Below are positions 19,421 to 28,810 of a DNA stretch of 64,000 nucleotides, one piece after another. This DNA comes from Arcobacter lacus (GTDB lineage: Bacteria; Campylobacterota; Campylobacteria; Campylobacterales; Arcobacteraceae). The notes beneath the pieces are model-generated. The model was not told the origin of the DNA and searched no databases. It saw only the letters and a list, made by a program, of their open reading frames with translations. Where the stretch lies: the NCBI RefSeq assembly GCF_003063295.1, contig NZ_MUXF01000019.1, positions 70,719 through 134,718 on the forward strand. The letters are read 5' to 3'. Made by a program: the position numbers and the translations under genes. Numbering within the stretch: the stretch's first letter is position 1; each line of letters opens with the position of its first letter.

Positions 19421-19525
19421 CTATGTCTCTTTTATGTAAATTCTATTTTTAAAGGTGGGATTATATGATATTGTCAGTTATATTATCATAAACTCATTTT
19501 TTTAGTATTTTGTAAAGGAGTTTTT

Positions 19526-20035
19526 ATGGCTGTTCCAGTAAATAAAGAAGAGTTAATTCTTGCAATAAATACAAATTACAAAAAACTCAAAAAAGAGTTA
19601 GAAAATATTCCTATCGAACTTACAACTTTAAAAGATTTAGAAGGACATTCAAAAGGTACTTTAATGTCTATTAATAATCTTTTGTCATATCTTCTTGGTT
19701 GGCAAGAATTAGTCTTAAAATGGAATATAAAAAAACAAAATAAAGAAGAAGTTGATTTCCCAGAAACAGGTTATAAATGGAATCAATTAGGAAAACTAGC
19801 ACAAAAATTTTATGAAGATTATAAAAATGATGATTTTAATACCTTGATTTCTAAACTGGATAAAAGAGTTGAAGAAATTTTAAAACTTATAGAAAATAAA
19901 TCAAATGAAGAACTTTATGAAATTAGTTGGTATGAAAAATGGACTTTAGGAAGAATGATACAATTTAATACTTCATCGCCATACGCTAATGCTAAAGCAA
20001 GAATAAGAAAATGGAAAAAAAGTCATAATATTTAA
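19526..20035 (+). CDS. ClbS/DfsB-family (DUF1706) protein
   Basis: A 169-residue protein. It begins MAVPVNKEELILAINTNYKK, then has MSINNLLSYLLGWQELVLKW and ends with the family's SPYANAKARIRKWKKSHN. The family is a four-helix bundle related to DinB. ClbS protects colibactin makers from self-damage, but most homologues have no known role. AAAGGAG lies 5 bases before the ATG. It neighbours a restriction-modification-like pair. Confidence 0.9.
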   Translation: MAVPVNKEELILAINTNYKKLKKELENIPIELTTLKDLEGHSKGTLMSINNLLSYLLGWQELVLKWNIKKQNKEEVDFPETGYKWNQLGKLAQKFYEDYKNDDFNTLISKLDKRVEEILKLIENKSNEELYEISWYEKWTLGRMIQFNTSSPYANAKARIRKWKKSHNI

Positions 20036-20071
20036 AATAAAGTACTAATTTTTGACAATGAATACCTAATT

Positions 20072-20818
20072 TTAATTACTTGTCATTTGTTTTATAATAT
20101 TCCAATTTTCTTTATATAAAGAAATTTCATCTAGTTTAACATTTTTACATTTACTATCATCTAATGAATCTGCCCAAGACATTGGAATAATATAACAAAT
20201 CCCAACTTGTTTGTCTACAGCTACGTAGATATCACAATCTTTTGATGTTATTCTTTGCCCAATATTTTTTTCATGTTTATGGTCTATTCCCTGACCTCCT
20301 CTATCTCTATCTTTAAAACTTATATTATTACCTGAACTAATACCTTTTATTTGAACTCTTAAAAGCTTATCATTAAAATCAATAATTGCATCATATCTAC
20401 TACTTCTTACATCTACACTGCTACAATTAAATCCAGCTAAAATTGCACGTGCGACAAATATAAATTCTGCACTATCTCCTGCATTTGCAGTCATTACTCC
20501 ACTATCAATATGATTAATATTTACACTAAAACCATTCGTCATAGCAATATATAAAGATTTTTCAATAATTTTCTTTAAATCAGTTTTAATAAAATTAAAT
20601 TCACTTTTTAATGTTTCATCTTTTAATGAATTTTCAATTACATCAATATTAATATTTGATAATTCATTTAAATTTATAACATTTGCAATATCATCAAAAA
20701 ATTTAGATTGATAATATCTTTTCAATTCAGACTCTGTTAAATCATACTTATTTGCAATTAATTTTATAGAACTTTTTTTATAATTATTTTTCTTTAATTC
20801 ATCAATATATTTACACAT
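20072..20818 (-). CDS. PD-(D/E)XK nuclease-like protein with N-terminal HTH (candidate restriction enzyme)
   Basis: A 248-residue protein. Residues 1-40 look like a helix-turn-helix (SIKLIANKYDLTESELKRYY). The nuclease core follows: GDSAEFIFVARAILAGF (Glu118), then RYDAIIDF (Asp143) and VQIKG (Gln156, Lys158). This E...D...QxK arrangement is seen in PD-(D/E)XK enzymes of the intron-endonuclease-like group. Its start lies 8 bases inside the 3' end of the methyltransferase gene, so the two are co-translated and probably form a type II system. Cognate specificity is not predictable. Confidence 0.75.
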   Translation of the reverse strand: MCKYIDELKKNNYKKSSIKLIANKYDLTESELKRYYQSKFFDDIANVINLNELSNINIDVIENSLKDETLKSEFNFIKTDLKKIIEKSLYIAMTNGFSVNINHIDSGVMTANAGDSAEFIFVARAILAGFNCSSVDVRSSRYDAIIDFNDKLLRVQIKGISSGNNISFKDRDRGGQGIDHKHEKNIGQRITSKDCDIYVAVDKQVGICYIIPMSWADSLDDSKCKNVKLDEISLYKENWNIIKQMTSN

Positions 20819-21824
20819 TTAATGCCTTTTTAATCTCTTTTGCTATTGCTTCTATCACGGGAACTGTTACTGAATTTCCAATTTGTTTATATAAATGTGA
20901 TGTTGCTAAAGAATCACATAAAATAAAATCATCATTATATCCTTGAAATCTGGCACACTCTCTTGGAGTAAGTTTTCTAATATCCTTTTTATCAATAACC
21001 AATGGTACATTATGCCCACCAGTACCCATATTTGCAGTTAATGTTGGACATAATTTACTTTTATTTTCTCTAACATATTTTCTTCTCCACTGATATACTG
21101 TATCTTTATTTATCATTTCTTCTTTTAATAAAGAATAATATTTACTTTTTGAATAATAAAATTTTTCCTCAACTTCATCATCAAGTAAATCATTGATAGT
21201 TTTTGTTAATTTTTTAGGTTTTGGGAAATTAAATTTATCATAACTTTCTTTATCTTGAAAGCCAACTATATAGATTCTTTCTCTATTTTGAGGAACATTT
21301 GCATATTCTGCACTATTCAATACTTTATAGCTTATAAAATATCCCCTATTTTCTAATTCCTTAATTATAATGCTAAATGTTCTACCTTTATCGTGTCCTT
21401 GTAAATTTTTAACATTTTCTAAAAAGATAACTTTAGGTTTTAAATCATCTATAAATCTTAAAATTTCAAAAAATACATTTCCTCTATCATCTTCAAAGCC
21501 TTTTCTATATCCTGCAACAGAAAATGCTTGACAAGGAAATCCTCCTGTTAATATATCAATTTCTTCTACTTCATTTGTTTGTAAATCTCTTAAATCTTTT
21601 TCAAAAAGTTTGTGCTTATGATTTTTTCTATAAGTAATTGCGGCATTTTTATCAATTTCATTTGCCCATGAAATTTCAAAACCAACTCTTTTAAAGCCTA
21701 ATTCAATCCCACCAATTCCTGCAAATAATCCACCAACTTTTAAATTATTCATAGACTTATTACTATTAAACACGGTATTATTTTCTACATTAACATCAAA
21801 CGAGTTTTGTATAGTTCTACTCAT
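20811..21824 (-). CDS. dcm: DNA (cytosine-5-)methyltransferase
   Basis: A 337-residue enzyme with the C5-methylase motifs in order: FAGIGGIELGF (I), GGFPCQAFSVAGYRKGFED (IV, catalytic Cys98), LENVKNL (VI), QNRERIYIVG (VIII), RECARFQGY (IX) and QIGNSVTVPV (X). The target-recognition region between VIII and IX is short, so a short recognition site is likely. AAGGA precedes the ATG. It overlaps the nuclease-like gene by 8 bases. Confidence 0.95.
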   Translation of the reverse strand: MSRTIQNSFDVNVENNTVFNSNKSMNNLKVGGLFAGIGGIELGFKRVGFEISWANEIDKNAAITYRKNHKHKLFEKDLRDLQTNEVEEIDILTGGFPCQAFSVAGYRKGFEDDRGNVFFEILRFIDDLKPKVIFLENVKNLQGHDKGRTFSIIIKELENRGYFISYKVLNSAEYANVPQNRERIYIVGFQDKESYDKFNFPKPKKLTKTINDLLDDEVEEKFYYSKSKYYSLLKEEMINKDTVYQWRRKYVRENKSKLCPTLTANMGTGGHNVPLVIDKKDIRKLTPRECARFQGYNDDFILCDSLATSHLYKQIGNSVTVPVIEAIAKEIKKALNV

Positions 21825-21955
21825 AATTTATCCTTTTTGATGTGCATACTATCATTTTTATTATTCTTATTTTAAAAATATATCAAATTGTAATATTTTT
21901 TATTTATTTTATCTAAACTATATTAATCAAAGAGTTAAATAAAAGAAATATAAAA

Positions 21956-21985
21956 AAAGGTAAAAGAAATTTTTCTCTTACCTTT
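21956..21985 (-). terminator. Rho-independent terminator of dapD
   Basis: On the minus strand AAAGGTAA pairs with TTACCTTT around a short loop, followed by TTTTTTTA. Confidence 0.75.
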
Positions 21986-22006
21986 CAAACAATTTAATAA
22001 ATTATA

Positions 22007-23194
22007 TTAGTGTAAATCAGCGTTTAGTTTGATTTCTCTTGTACTTCTCATAGCAATTGTTTGACCAGTTGAAGAATTTACTCTAAAGTGAACTCCATTT
22101 ACTCCGATAAAATCGCTACCTTTCATAACATTAGAGATTTCTTTTCCTGGATTTATAGCTTTTAGTTGTTCTACTGCTTTATCTGAAAGTGCGATTTTTG
22201 TTCCTGGAAGGATTGTAACACCTGCATCTAAAATACAACCATCACCAATAGTTGTTCCCGTACAAGAATTTGCTCCTAAAAGTGTATTTTCTCCAATAGT
22301 TACAGGAACACCATCAGTTCCGCTTAATACTCCAAGAATTGAAGCTCCTCCACCAACATCACTTCCAGCTCCAACAACAGCGCTTGAAGATATTCTTCCT
22401 TCAACCATAACGCTACCTAAAGTTCCTGCATTGAAGTTAATATAAGCAGCACCAGGCATAACTGTAGTTCCAGCTGCTAATTGAGCTCCCATTCTAACTT
22501 TTGAAGTTTCTAAAATTCTTGTATTATCAGCAGGAATAACATGTTGTAAGAATCTTGGGAATTTATCTACAAAATCAATATTTGGATATTTTGCACCAAT
22601 TTTTAAAACAATTTCATTTGCTCTTAGCCAGTCAAGTTCAATTGGTTGATTTCCTACCCAAGCGCAATTGTGTAATTTTCCAAATGCACCATTTAAATTA
22701 AGACTTCTTAATGCTGCTTTCCCAGTAGAAAGCGCATAAAGTTTTAAATATACAGCTTCTGTCGACTCAGGTGCTACATCTTCAAAAATAAATACAACTC
22801 TATAATCATCTGCTGTTAGTCCAGAATCAATTGGAAGAGATGCTAAAGTTGAAATAACTTGAACATTTTTATGTGCATCACCTTTTGATTCAGGAATAAA
22901 TGGTCTAAAAGCTTCAACACAAGAAGTTAAAAATTCATCTGAAATTTTACATACTAATTCAGATTTTGATGTATCTACATTAACTCCTGCCACTTTTAAA
23001 GCATTTAAAAAAATTGCTGCACTTCCAAAGTTCTCATTCCAGTTAATTACTGGAAAAGTTGCTTGAAGTATTTTATCTTTATTTAATTGTCCTCTATCAA
23101 CTCTTGCAATACCAAATCCAATTGGATTTTTGTACCAAGATTGTGCTTGAATATCTTCTACTAATTGTTTAAATTCATCTTTTGTATAAGCCAT
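22007..23194 (-). CDS. dapD: Tetrahydrodipicolinate N-succinyltransferase, long type
   Basis: A 395-residue protein. An N-terminal region (QSWYKNPIGFGIARVDRGQL, ATFPVINWNENFGSAAIFL) is followed from about residue 230 by the left-handed beta-helix acyltransferase domain (GTTVMPGAAYINFNAGTLG, EGRISSSAVVGAGSDVGGGA, IGENTLLGANSCTGTTIGDG). It uses succinyl-CoA in lysine/meso-diaminopimelate synthesis. Length and N-terminus fit the long DapD form seen in Campylobacterota. It is a single gene with its own terminator. Confidence 0.95.
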   Translation of the reverse strand: MAYTKDEFKQLVEDIQAQSWYKNPIGFGIARVDRGQLNKDKILQATFPVINWNENFGSAAIFLNALKVAGVNVDTSKSELVCKISDEFLTSCVEAFRPFIPESKGDAHKNVQVISTLASLPIDSGLTADDYRVVFIFEDVAPESTEAVYLKLYALSTGKAALRSLNLNGAFGKLHNCAWVGNQPIELDWLRANEIVLKIGAKYPNIDFVDKFPRFLQHVIPADNTRILETSKVRMGAQLAAGTTVMPGAAYINFNAGTLGSVMVEGRISSSAVVGAGSDVGGGASILGVLSGTDGVPVTIGENTLLGANSCTGTTIGDGCILDAGVTILPGTKIALSDKAVEQLKAINPGKEISNVMKGSDFIGVNGVHFRVNSSTGQTIAMRSTREIKLNADLH

Positions 23195-23297
23195 TAGTTC
23201 TTAATCTCCTATAAATTTTTGGTATATTGTACTATAAATAAGACTAATATTAGGTTAATTAAAAAATAGTGAAAAAGCACTATCTTAGAAAAACTTT

Positions 23298-25301
23298 TTA
23301 GTTCTTTTCAATTTTTAAAGACATTTTTATTTTTTCTAACTTATTTTGAATTCTTTTTATAAGCTTTGCATCTATCTTTTTATCTAAACCTTTATATGGT
23401 TTAGAATTATATTTTTCGTCATAACATAAAACGTCCTCAACTTTATTTCTTTTTGCATAAAGCTCTTTTATTTTTGTTGCTTCTTTATCTTTAGAAGGTG
23501 CAACTAAAAGAGAATAAAGTATTGCACAAGCAACACCAAATTCCAGATTTTGAGTTTTTAAATCCATACTTTGTGCTGAAAAAATATTACCTAAAACTCT
23601 TTCATCTTTTTGAAGTTTTCTCAAAGGATCTCGACCAACTCTATGACAACTATCTTTAAATGAAACTCTGCATCGTTTTATAAAATTATTTATAAACTCT
23701 AAAATATAATCTTTTAATTCTGGTGTTTCATTTATCAAAAAAGGCTTTATTTCATTTTCCATAATCTTTTTTGCTAAAGAATATACTCTTTTATCTCCAA
23801 TTCCTTGTCCTATTGTTTTGTATCCTAGAAGTGAAGAGTACCAAGCTATAATTGCGTGTGTTCCATTTGAAAGTTTATTTTTAATATTTTGCATAACATC
23901 TATATTTGATACAGTTTTAACTTGTCTTAACGTATTTAAAATTGGACTATTATTATCAGCATAAATCAAAATATCTGGTTCACTGGAAAATAAATCTATA
24001 TTTAGTTCATCTATTTCAGATAAGTTTTCTTTTAATTGTTTCAAAGCATTTGAAATTGGAATATTTGAAACCATACGATTAACTACAGTTTCGCAAAAAT
24101 CAGTATTATTGATGATTTGTGTTGCTTCTTTATCTTCAATGATTGTTTTAAGAGATTTTAATATATGTCTTTTTACATATTTTTTTGCACCTATTTTATT
24201 CATTACAATTAAAATAGTAAGTTTTTTATCATATTTTTCATATCTTGCTTTTAATCCCAAAGCTATATTTATTGCTTGAGTTTTTATTGCAGATTCGGGA
24301 AGAGTTAGAGCTATAATATCGCTTTCAATATACATTTTATCCATAGCTTCACGGTCATTTAAATCAATAATATTGATTCCTCTAATAATTTGATGATATG
24401 CGATACTTTCATATTTTATAGTATATTTTCCAGATGAATTTATCAAATCTTTTAAAAAAACATTTTTTGAAGCACCTGTTATTTTTTCTGGACGTGTATA
24501 TCCATCCCAATGAAGAAAAATTTGAGACAAATAACCTCCACCAATTGCACCAAAACCGTGAATTCCTGCTTTAAATGAATCTGTACTTTGTGGAAAATGT
24601 TCATTTATAAGTGGTGGTTTCATCTTTGAAGTGTATAAAGCTAAATCTAAAACAAAATCTTTCATATTTTGATATCTTTTGAAAACTTTTTGTAAAATTT
24701 CTTCATTTGGATCTTTTATATCTTTGATATAAATTGGTAGTGTATTTGCATCTAAAGCAGATATTAGACCATTTTGCGAATCTTCAAAAACCAAACACTT
24801 ATTTGGTTGACAGTTTAGTTCTTTCGCAGCTTTTATAAAAATATCAGGATTGGGTTTTCCTTTTTTTATTTCATCTCCACAAACTGTAATATCAAAAAAA
24901 TGCATTACTCCTGCATTTAAAAGATATTGTTCTGCTATTTCCCTTCTACTTGAAGTTGCAAGTGCTATTAAAATACCATTCTTTTTTAATCTTTCTAAAA
25001 CATTAAATAAACCTTCTTTTATTGGTACTCCATTTTGTTTTGTCCAATTAATTTCAAGTTCGTCTGCGAGTTTCCTTATCTCAATATAAGGATAATTTTC
25101 ATCATATTGTTTTTTAATCAGTTCTTCCGAAGCTTTTGCACTCAAGCCCAAACATTGCGTTAAAATCTCTTCAGATAAACTCTCACCAAAAATCTGTTTT
25201 GAAGCTTGCTGAATCATTCTCATTCTTAACTTTTCAGTATCAAACATCGTACCATCCATATCAAAAATGGCAGCTTCTATCTCTTTATTATCAAATATCA
25301 T
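23298..25301 (-). CDS. mtlD: Fused HAD phosphatase / mannitol-1-phosphate dehydrogenase-like protein
   Basis: A 667-residue protein. Residues 9-210 are a HAD-IA hydrolase: FDMDGTMFDTEK (nucleophile Asp14), ATSSRR and KKGKPNPDIF, FEDSQNG. Residues 240-660 are a long-chain mannitol dehydrogenase-like domain with a nucleotide fold (GIHGFGAIGGGYLSQ) and the catalytic K-x4-N-x2-H motif at Lys474, Asn479, His482. The same fusion in Acinetobacter MtlD reduces fructose 6-phosphate and dephosphorylates the product, giving mannitol, often as an osmolyte. That role is inferred here. AGGAGG lies before the ATG. No sugar PTS is adjacent. Confidence 0.85.
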   Translation of the reverse strand: MIFDNKEIEAAIFDMDGTMFDTEKLRMRMIQQASKQIFGESLSEEILTQCLGLSAKASEELIKKQYDENYPYIEIRKLADELEINWTKQNGVPIKEGLFNVLERLKKNGILIALATSSRREIAEQYLLNAGVMHFFDITVCGDEIKKGKPNPDIFIKAAKELNCQPNKCLVFEDSQNGLISALDANTLPIYIKDIKDPNEEILQKVFKRYQNMKDFVLDLALYTSKMKPPLINEHFPQSTDSFKAGIHGFGAIGGGYLSQIFLHWDGYTRPEKITGASKNVFLKDLINSSGKYTIKYESIAYHQIIRGINIIDLNDREAMDKMYIESDIIALTLPESAIKTQAINIALGLKARYEKYDKKLTILIVMNKIGAKKYVKRHILKSLKTIIEDKEATQIINNTDFCETVVNRMVSNIPISNALKQLKENLSEIDELNIDLFSSEPDILIYADNNSPILNTLRQVKTVSNIDVMQNIKNKLSNGTHAIIAWYSSLLGYKTIGQGIGDKRVYSLAKKIMENEIKPFLINETPELKDYILEFINNFIKRCRVSFKDSCHRVGRDPLRKLQKDERVLGNIFSAQSMDLKTQNLEFGVACAILYSLLVAPSKDKEATKIKELYAKRNKVEDVLCYDEKYNSKPYKGLDKKIDAKLIKRIQNKLEKIKMSLKIEKN

Positions 25302-25684
25302 ATTGCTTTTACCTCCTGTGCTGTTTTGATTCCTTTTATGTTGATATTTTTGTTATTTTTCTTTCGAAAACCCTTCGATTTTAGCAGTTTTAAATAAATA
25401 TTCACTTTATTGAAGGCTTAAAAGAAGGCTTCTTTATTATAAAAAGTACTCTTTGTTTCCTATATATTGGTAAGTTAAAAAAATTATGAATTTCTTGATA
25501 TTTTCAATTTTATATCTAATTTTTTATTTAAAAATATTATATTTAGAAATATACACAAAGTATAAATAAATTAAAAAAAACAATTCAATTTATGCTAGAT
25601 TTCGGTAATTTACTACATATTTTTTGTAAGTATAATTTACTTTATGCTATGATTGGAGCCAAAGTTTTTAGAAAGGAAAGTGAA
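25302..25684. other. Non-coding gap between mtlD-like gene and a small unknown gene
   Basis: 383 AT-rich bases between divergent genes. It contains a direct repeat GAAGGCTT (25410-25417 and 25422-25429) and, near 25648, a TATGAT -10-like box upstream of the next gene. An open frame continues 31 codons upstream of that gene but lacks a ribosome binding site. I see no RNA gene. Confidence 0.5.
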
Positions 25685-26056
25685 ATGTCTTCAACCGATA
25701 ATATAATAAATGATTTTAATATTGGTTTTCTTAAAACAGCTGATAGCCTTAGAAGTCGTATTAATTTTCAAGAAAATTCTGAACTTTCAAGTTATGAAGA
25801 AACTTTAAATCAAGTAAGTTCTTCACCTATTGACCCATCAAATAACTATCTTCAAGTAAATAATTTTGCACTTGATAAACAGAATATGGTAATTCCTGAA
25901 AAAGTGACTTTAGATAATAGTATTTCTCAAGAAATGACGGAAAATGTACAAGAAGAAAATCAATTAAATTATAAAAATGATTGGCTAAAAAATATGGGAG
26001 CTGATTTACAAAATAGAGCAGAAATAATGAAAGCATTATTGAGTAACGCAGAATAA
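25685..26056 (+). CDS. Hypothetical protein
   Basis: A 123-residue protein starting at the ATG at 25685, where AAGGA stands 7 bases upstream; the frame extends upstream but without a ribosome site. Soluble, acidic, with a Ser/Asn-rich middle and a helical end (WLKNMGADLQNRAEIMKALL). No family recognised. Confidence 0.7.
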   Translation: MSSTDNIINDFNIGFLKTADSLRSRINFQENSELSSYEETLNQVSSSPIDPSNNYLQVNNFALDKQNMVIPEKVTLDNSISQEMTENVQEENQLNYKNDWLKNMGADLQNRAEIMKALLSNAE

Positions 26057-26080
26057 TTTTCGCTAAATTAAAAATTTATA

Positions 26081-27928
26081 TTAGTAGATTGTATCCATAT
26101 CTATTGAAGCATTTGCTGAGTTTATAGAGTGTAAAGTTTGAAGTAATGCTTTTACATTGTTTGAACGAAGAATGATTTCATATCTGTATTTGTTTGCTAT
26201 TTTAAATATAGGACTTTGTCCAAAACCTACAACCTCTATATTTTTATTTTGTTTAAAAAGTTTTACATAAAAATCCATTTCATCTTTTACTTTAAGTCCA
26301 TTTGTATGAGAAAATGTAACTTTTGCCATTTTTAAATATGGTGGATATAAATCTTTTCTAAACTCTAGTTCGCTTTGTAAAAACTCTTCATAATTTGACT
26401 CATTTAAGTAATAATCAAAAAACTCTTGATTTTTTGTTTGAATTATAACTTCTCCAAAACCACTTCTTCCACTTCGTCCTGATATTTGAATAAGTAAAGA
26501 AAGTGCTTTTTCTCTTGCTTTATATGAATTCATATTTAAAACAGAATCAATTCCTAAAACAACAGCAAGCTTTACATTATGATAATCATGCCCTTTTGAA
26601 AGCATCTGAGTTCCAACTAAAATATCTATTTTTCCACTATTAAAATCATTTAAAATAGTTTTTAGTTGATTTTCTGTTTTTATCTCATCTCTGTCAAATC
26701 TTTTGATATTTTTTTGTGGAAAAATCGCTTTTAATTCCTCTTCAATCTGCGCAGTTCCCACTCTTAAATTATGAATAATTCCAGTTTTACAGCTAGGACA
26801 AGAGTTTGGAATTTGTTGAGTATAACCACAATAGTGACATTTTAAAGCCAAATCATTTTTATGTAAACTCATAGAAACACTACAATATGGACATTCAACT
26901 GATTTCCCACATGTTGTACAAATTTGATATTTAAAATTTGCTCGTGTTGGTAAAAAAACTATAACTTGATTTTGGCTATTTATTGTAGTTTCTATTTTAT
27001 TTATAATTTTTGGTGATAAATTCATATCACTATCTTCAAAACTATAAATCTTTTCTGTTTTATGGTAAGTTTCATCAAGCCTAAAAAAAGGTATTTTAAA
27101 AAATGAACTAGAAGATGGTGTTGCACTTCCAAGAATAAGTTGTAAATTATACTTTTTAGCTATATAAATACTTAAATCTTTTGTATGAAATCGCGGTTTT
27201 GAATCACTTTTATAAGAATCATCATTTTCTTCATCTACAACAATCACGCCCAAATCTGAATATGGTAAAAAAAGTGCTGATCTTGCACCTGCAATAAGTT
27301 TTATACTTCCTTCTTGTAAACCTTGTAAAATTTGTGCTTTTTTCTTTTTTGTAATTTTAGAATGCCAAATAGCTACACTTTTAGCAAAAACTTTTTCCAA
27401 TCTTTTTTGCATTTGAGGAGTTAAAGAAATCTCTGGCATAAGTAAAACTGCTTGTTTACCACTATTCAAGCACTCTTCAATAATTTTTATATAAATTTCT
27501 GTTTTTCCAGCACCTGTATTTGCAAATAAAAGTGCTTGTTTTTTTTGTTTTAAAAACTCTTTGGCTTTTTCTTGTAGACCTGATAAAACAATTTTACTAT
27601 CAAATTTTTCTTCATTTAAAATTTGTTTTATAGTTTTATCAAAAGGATTATAAATACTAAGAGCTTCACCTAACGAACAAACATAATATGTAGAGATAAA
27701 ACTTGCAATTTCAAGCATCTTTTCATCATAAAATTCATTTGTAATTTCACTAATATCTGTACATTTAAAATCTGGTTTTTCAACTATTTTTATGATAACT
27801 GCTTCATCTAAAGCTTTTCTTTGTTTTAATTTTATTAAAACTTTTGTTCCAATTTTTATTTCTTCTTCACTTTGGAAAGTAAGATTTTCTAAAGGTGATT
27901 TTAATAAAGCAAGTTCATAAAAATACAT
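26081..27928 (-). CDS. priA: Primosomal replication restart helicase PriA
   Basis: A 615-residue protein, shorter than E. coli PriA at its N-terminus, as in other Campylobacterota. Helicase motifs are FANTGAGKTEIY (Walker A), VVDEENDDSYK (Walker B variant of DEEH) and LVGTQMLSKGHDY, SGRSGRSGFGEV. The zinc-binding block has four CxxC pairs (CTTCGKSVECPYC, CHYCGY, CPSC). It reloads the replisome at collapsed forks. The ATG overlaps the pseudopilin stop by one base. Confidence 0.94.
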   Translation of the reverse strand: MYFYELALLKSPLENLTFQSEEEIKIGTKVLIKLKQRKALDEAVIIKIVEKPDFKCTDISEITNEFYDEKMLEIASFISTYYVCSLGEALSIYNPFDKTIKQILNEEKFDSKIVLSGLQEKAKEFLKQKKQALLFANTGAGKTEIYIKIIEECLNSGKQAVLLMPEISLTPQMQKRLEKVFAKSVAIWHSKITKKKKAQILQGLQEGSIKLIAGARSALFLPYSDLGVIVVDEENDDSYKSDSKPRFHTKDLSIYIAKKYNLQLILGSATPSSSSFFKIPFFRLDETYHKTEKIYSFEDSDMNLSPKIINKIETTINSQNQVIVFLPTRANFKYQICTTCGKSVECPYCSVSMSLHKNDLALKCHYCGYTQQIPNSCPSCKTGIIHNLRVGTAQIEEELKAIFPQKNIKRFDRDEIKTENQLKTILNDFNSGKIDILVGTQMLSKGHDYHNVKLAVVLGIDSVLNMNSYKAREKALSLLIQISGRSGRSGFGEVIIQTKNQEFFDYYLNESNYEEFLQSELEFRKDLYPPYLKMAKVTFSHTNGLKVKDEMDFYVKLFKQNKNIEVVGFGQSPIFKIANKYRYEIILRSNNVKALLQTLHSINSANASIDMDTIY

Positions 27929-28356
27929 TAATTAAGCTCTTTGCAAATATCTTCTTGGCTTTTACAAACAAAAGAGTTATTTTCTAAAACAAAATTTATA
28001 GGATTTGATTCCAAATAAAAAATATAACTATTTTGCGAAACTTTTGCCCAACTTCCTAATTTTCTATCACTTGTATTTGTAGAAAGAATAGAAAAATCAA
28101 TAACTTTTTTAAACAACTCTTGATTATTTACATTTGTTGAAGCATCATCTAAAGATGAAATATTTGGAAGATTACTTAAAAGTATATTTTTACTTTTTTG
28201 TTCTGCTATTCCTGCTTGAATAAGTGCTAATTGTGATTTTAAAGTTACAAGATGAGTTTTATTAGTAATTTGACTAAATTTAGTCATTGCAAAAGTTGTT
28301 ATTATAGCTACAATTAAAAGCACTATAATAATCTCAATTAAAGAAAAAGCTTTTAT
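27928..28356 (-). CDS. Type II/IV pseudopilin-like protein with no standard start codon
   Basis: The frame carries a prepilin N-terminus, K-A|FSLIEIIIVLLIVAII, with the Glu at +5 after the expected peptidase site. The only codons before it in frame after the upstream stop are GGT TTT GAT ATA AAA GCT, so there is no ATG, GTG or TTG. The first standard start (GTG at 28323) would delete the signature. I place the start at the ATA (28356); the stop of the preceding gene is 28358-28360. The C-terminus has two Cys (FVCKSQEDICKEL), as in many minor pilins. The partner assembly genes are elsewhere. Confidence 0.7.
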   Translation of the reverse strand: MKAFSLIEIIIVLLIVAIITTFAMTKFSQITNKTHLVTLKSQLALIQAGIAEQKSKNILLSNLPNISSLDDASTNVNNQELFKKVIDFSILSTNTSDRKLGSWAKVSQNSYIFYLESNPINFVLENNSFVCKSQEDICKELN

Positions 28357-28357
28357 A

Positions 28358-28570
28358 TCAAAACCCTATAAGTTTATTTGTTACATCTTCAACTTCTTTT
28401 TGAAATTGTCTATATTCATAAGTTAGTTCAAGATAAGCTTTTAGTAAATCTTTTGTGTCATTATTATTATTCAAATCCAAATATTTTGTTAATACACTTT
28501 TTACTTCTTCATCAATATTTAAAGTATAAGCCATATTATTTATATGGAATGTGATCTCTTTTTTTGTCAC
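28358..28570 (-). CDS. Small helical protein, ZapA-like by appearance
   Basis: A 70-residue protein. It opens with a beta-like strand (EITFHINNMAYTLNID) and continues as a long helix, the general layout of ZapA-type Z-ring regulators; similarity is too weak for a firm call. It overlaps the coiled-coil gene upstream by four bases, and the pseudopilin frame begins at its stop. Confidence 0.6.
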   Translation of the reverse strand: MTKKEITFHINNMAYTLNIDEEVKSVLTKYLDLNNNNDTKDLLKAYLELTYEYRQFQKEVEDVTNKLIGF

Positions 28571-28761
28571 TTTTGTACCTTCAATAACGTCAATGTACTA
28601 TCTATTTTTAGAAACATATCTTGATTATTTCTAACTAATTGATCATTTTCATTTTTTAATTTCTCGATTTCTTGCTGTAACGCAATATTCTCAAGTTTTA
28701 ATTTTTCATAATCATAAAGTAAATTATCAATTCTATTGTTTAATATTTCTAAAATTTCCAT
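28567..28761 (-). CDS. Small coiled-coil protein, ZapB-like by appearance
   Basis: A 64-residue protein that is almost one continuous heptad coiled coil (ENIALQQEIEKLKNENDQLV). Size and pattern are like ZapB, but coiled coils are not diagnostic. It is coupled (4-base overlap) to the ZapA-like gene, which makes a joint cell-division role plausible. Confidence 0.6.
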   Translation of the reverse strand: MEILEILNNRIDNLLYDYEKLKLENIALQQEIEKLKNENDQLVRNNQDMFLKIDSTLTLLKVQK

Positions 28762-28810
28762 AATGAAATTCTATCCAAAATTTCTTGTTAATTAAATTTT
28801 AATTAATAAT

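Noticed and set aside
25410-25429. Direct repeat GAAGGCTT x2 as a possible CRISPR or attachment site
   Set aside because: Only two 8-base units with a 4-base gap; no array, cas genes or integrase.
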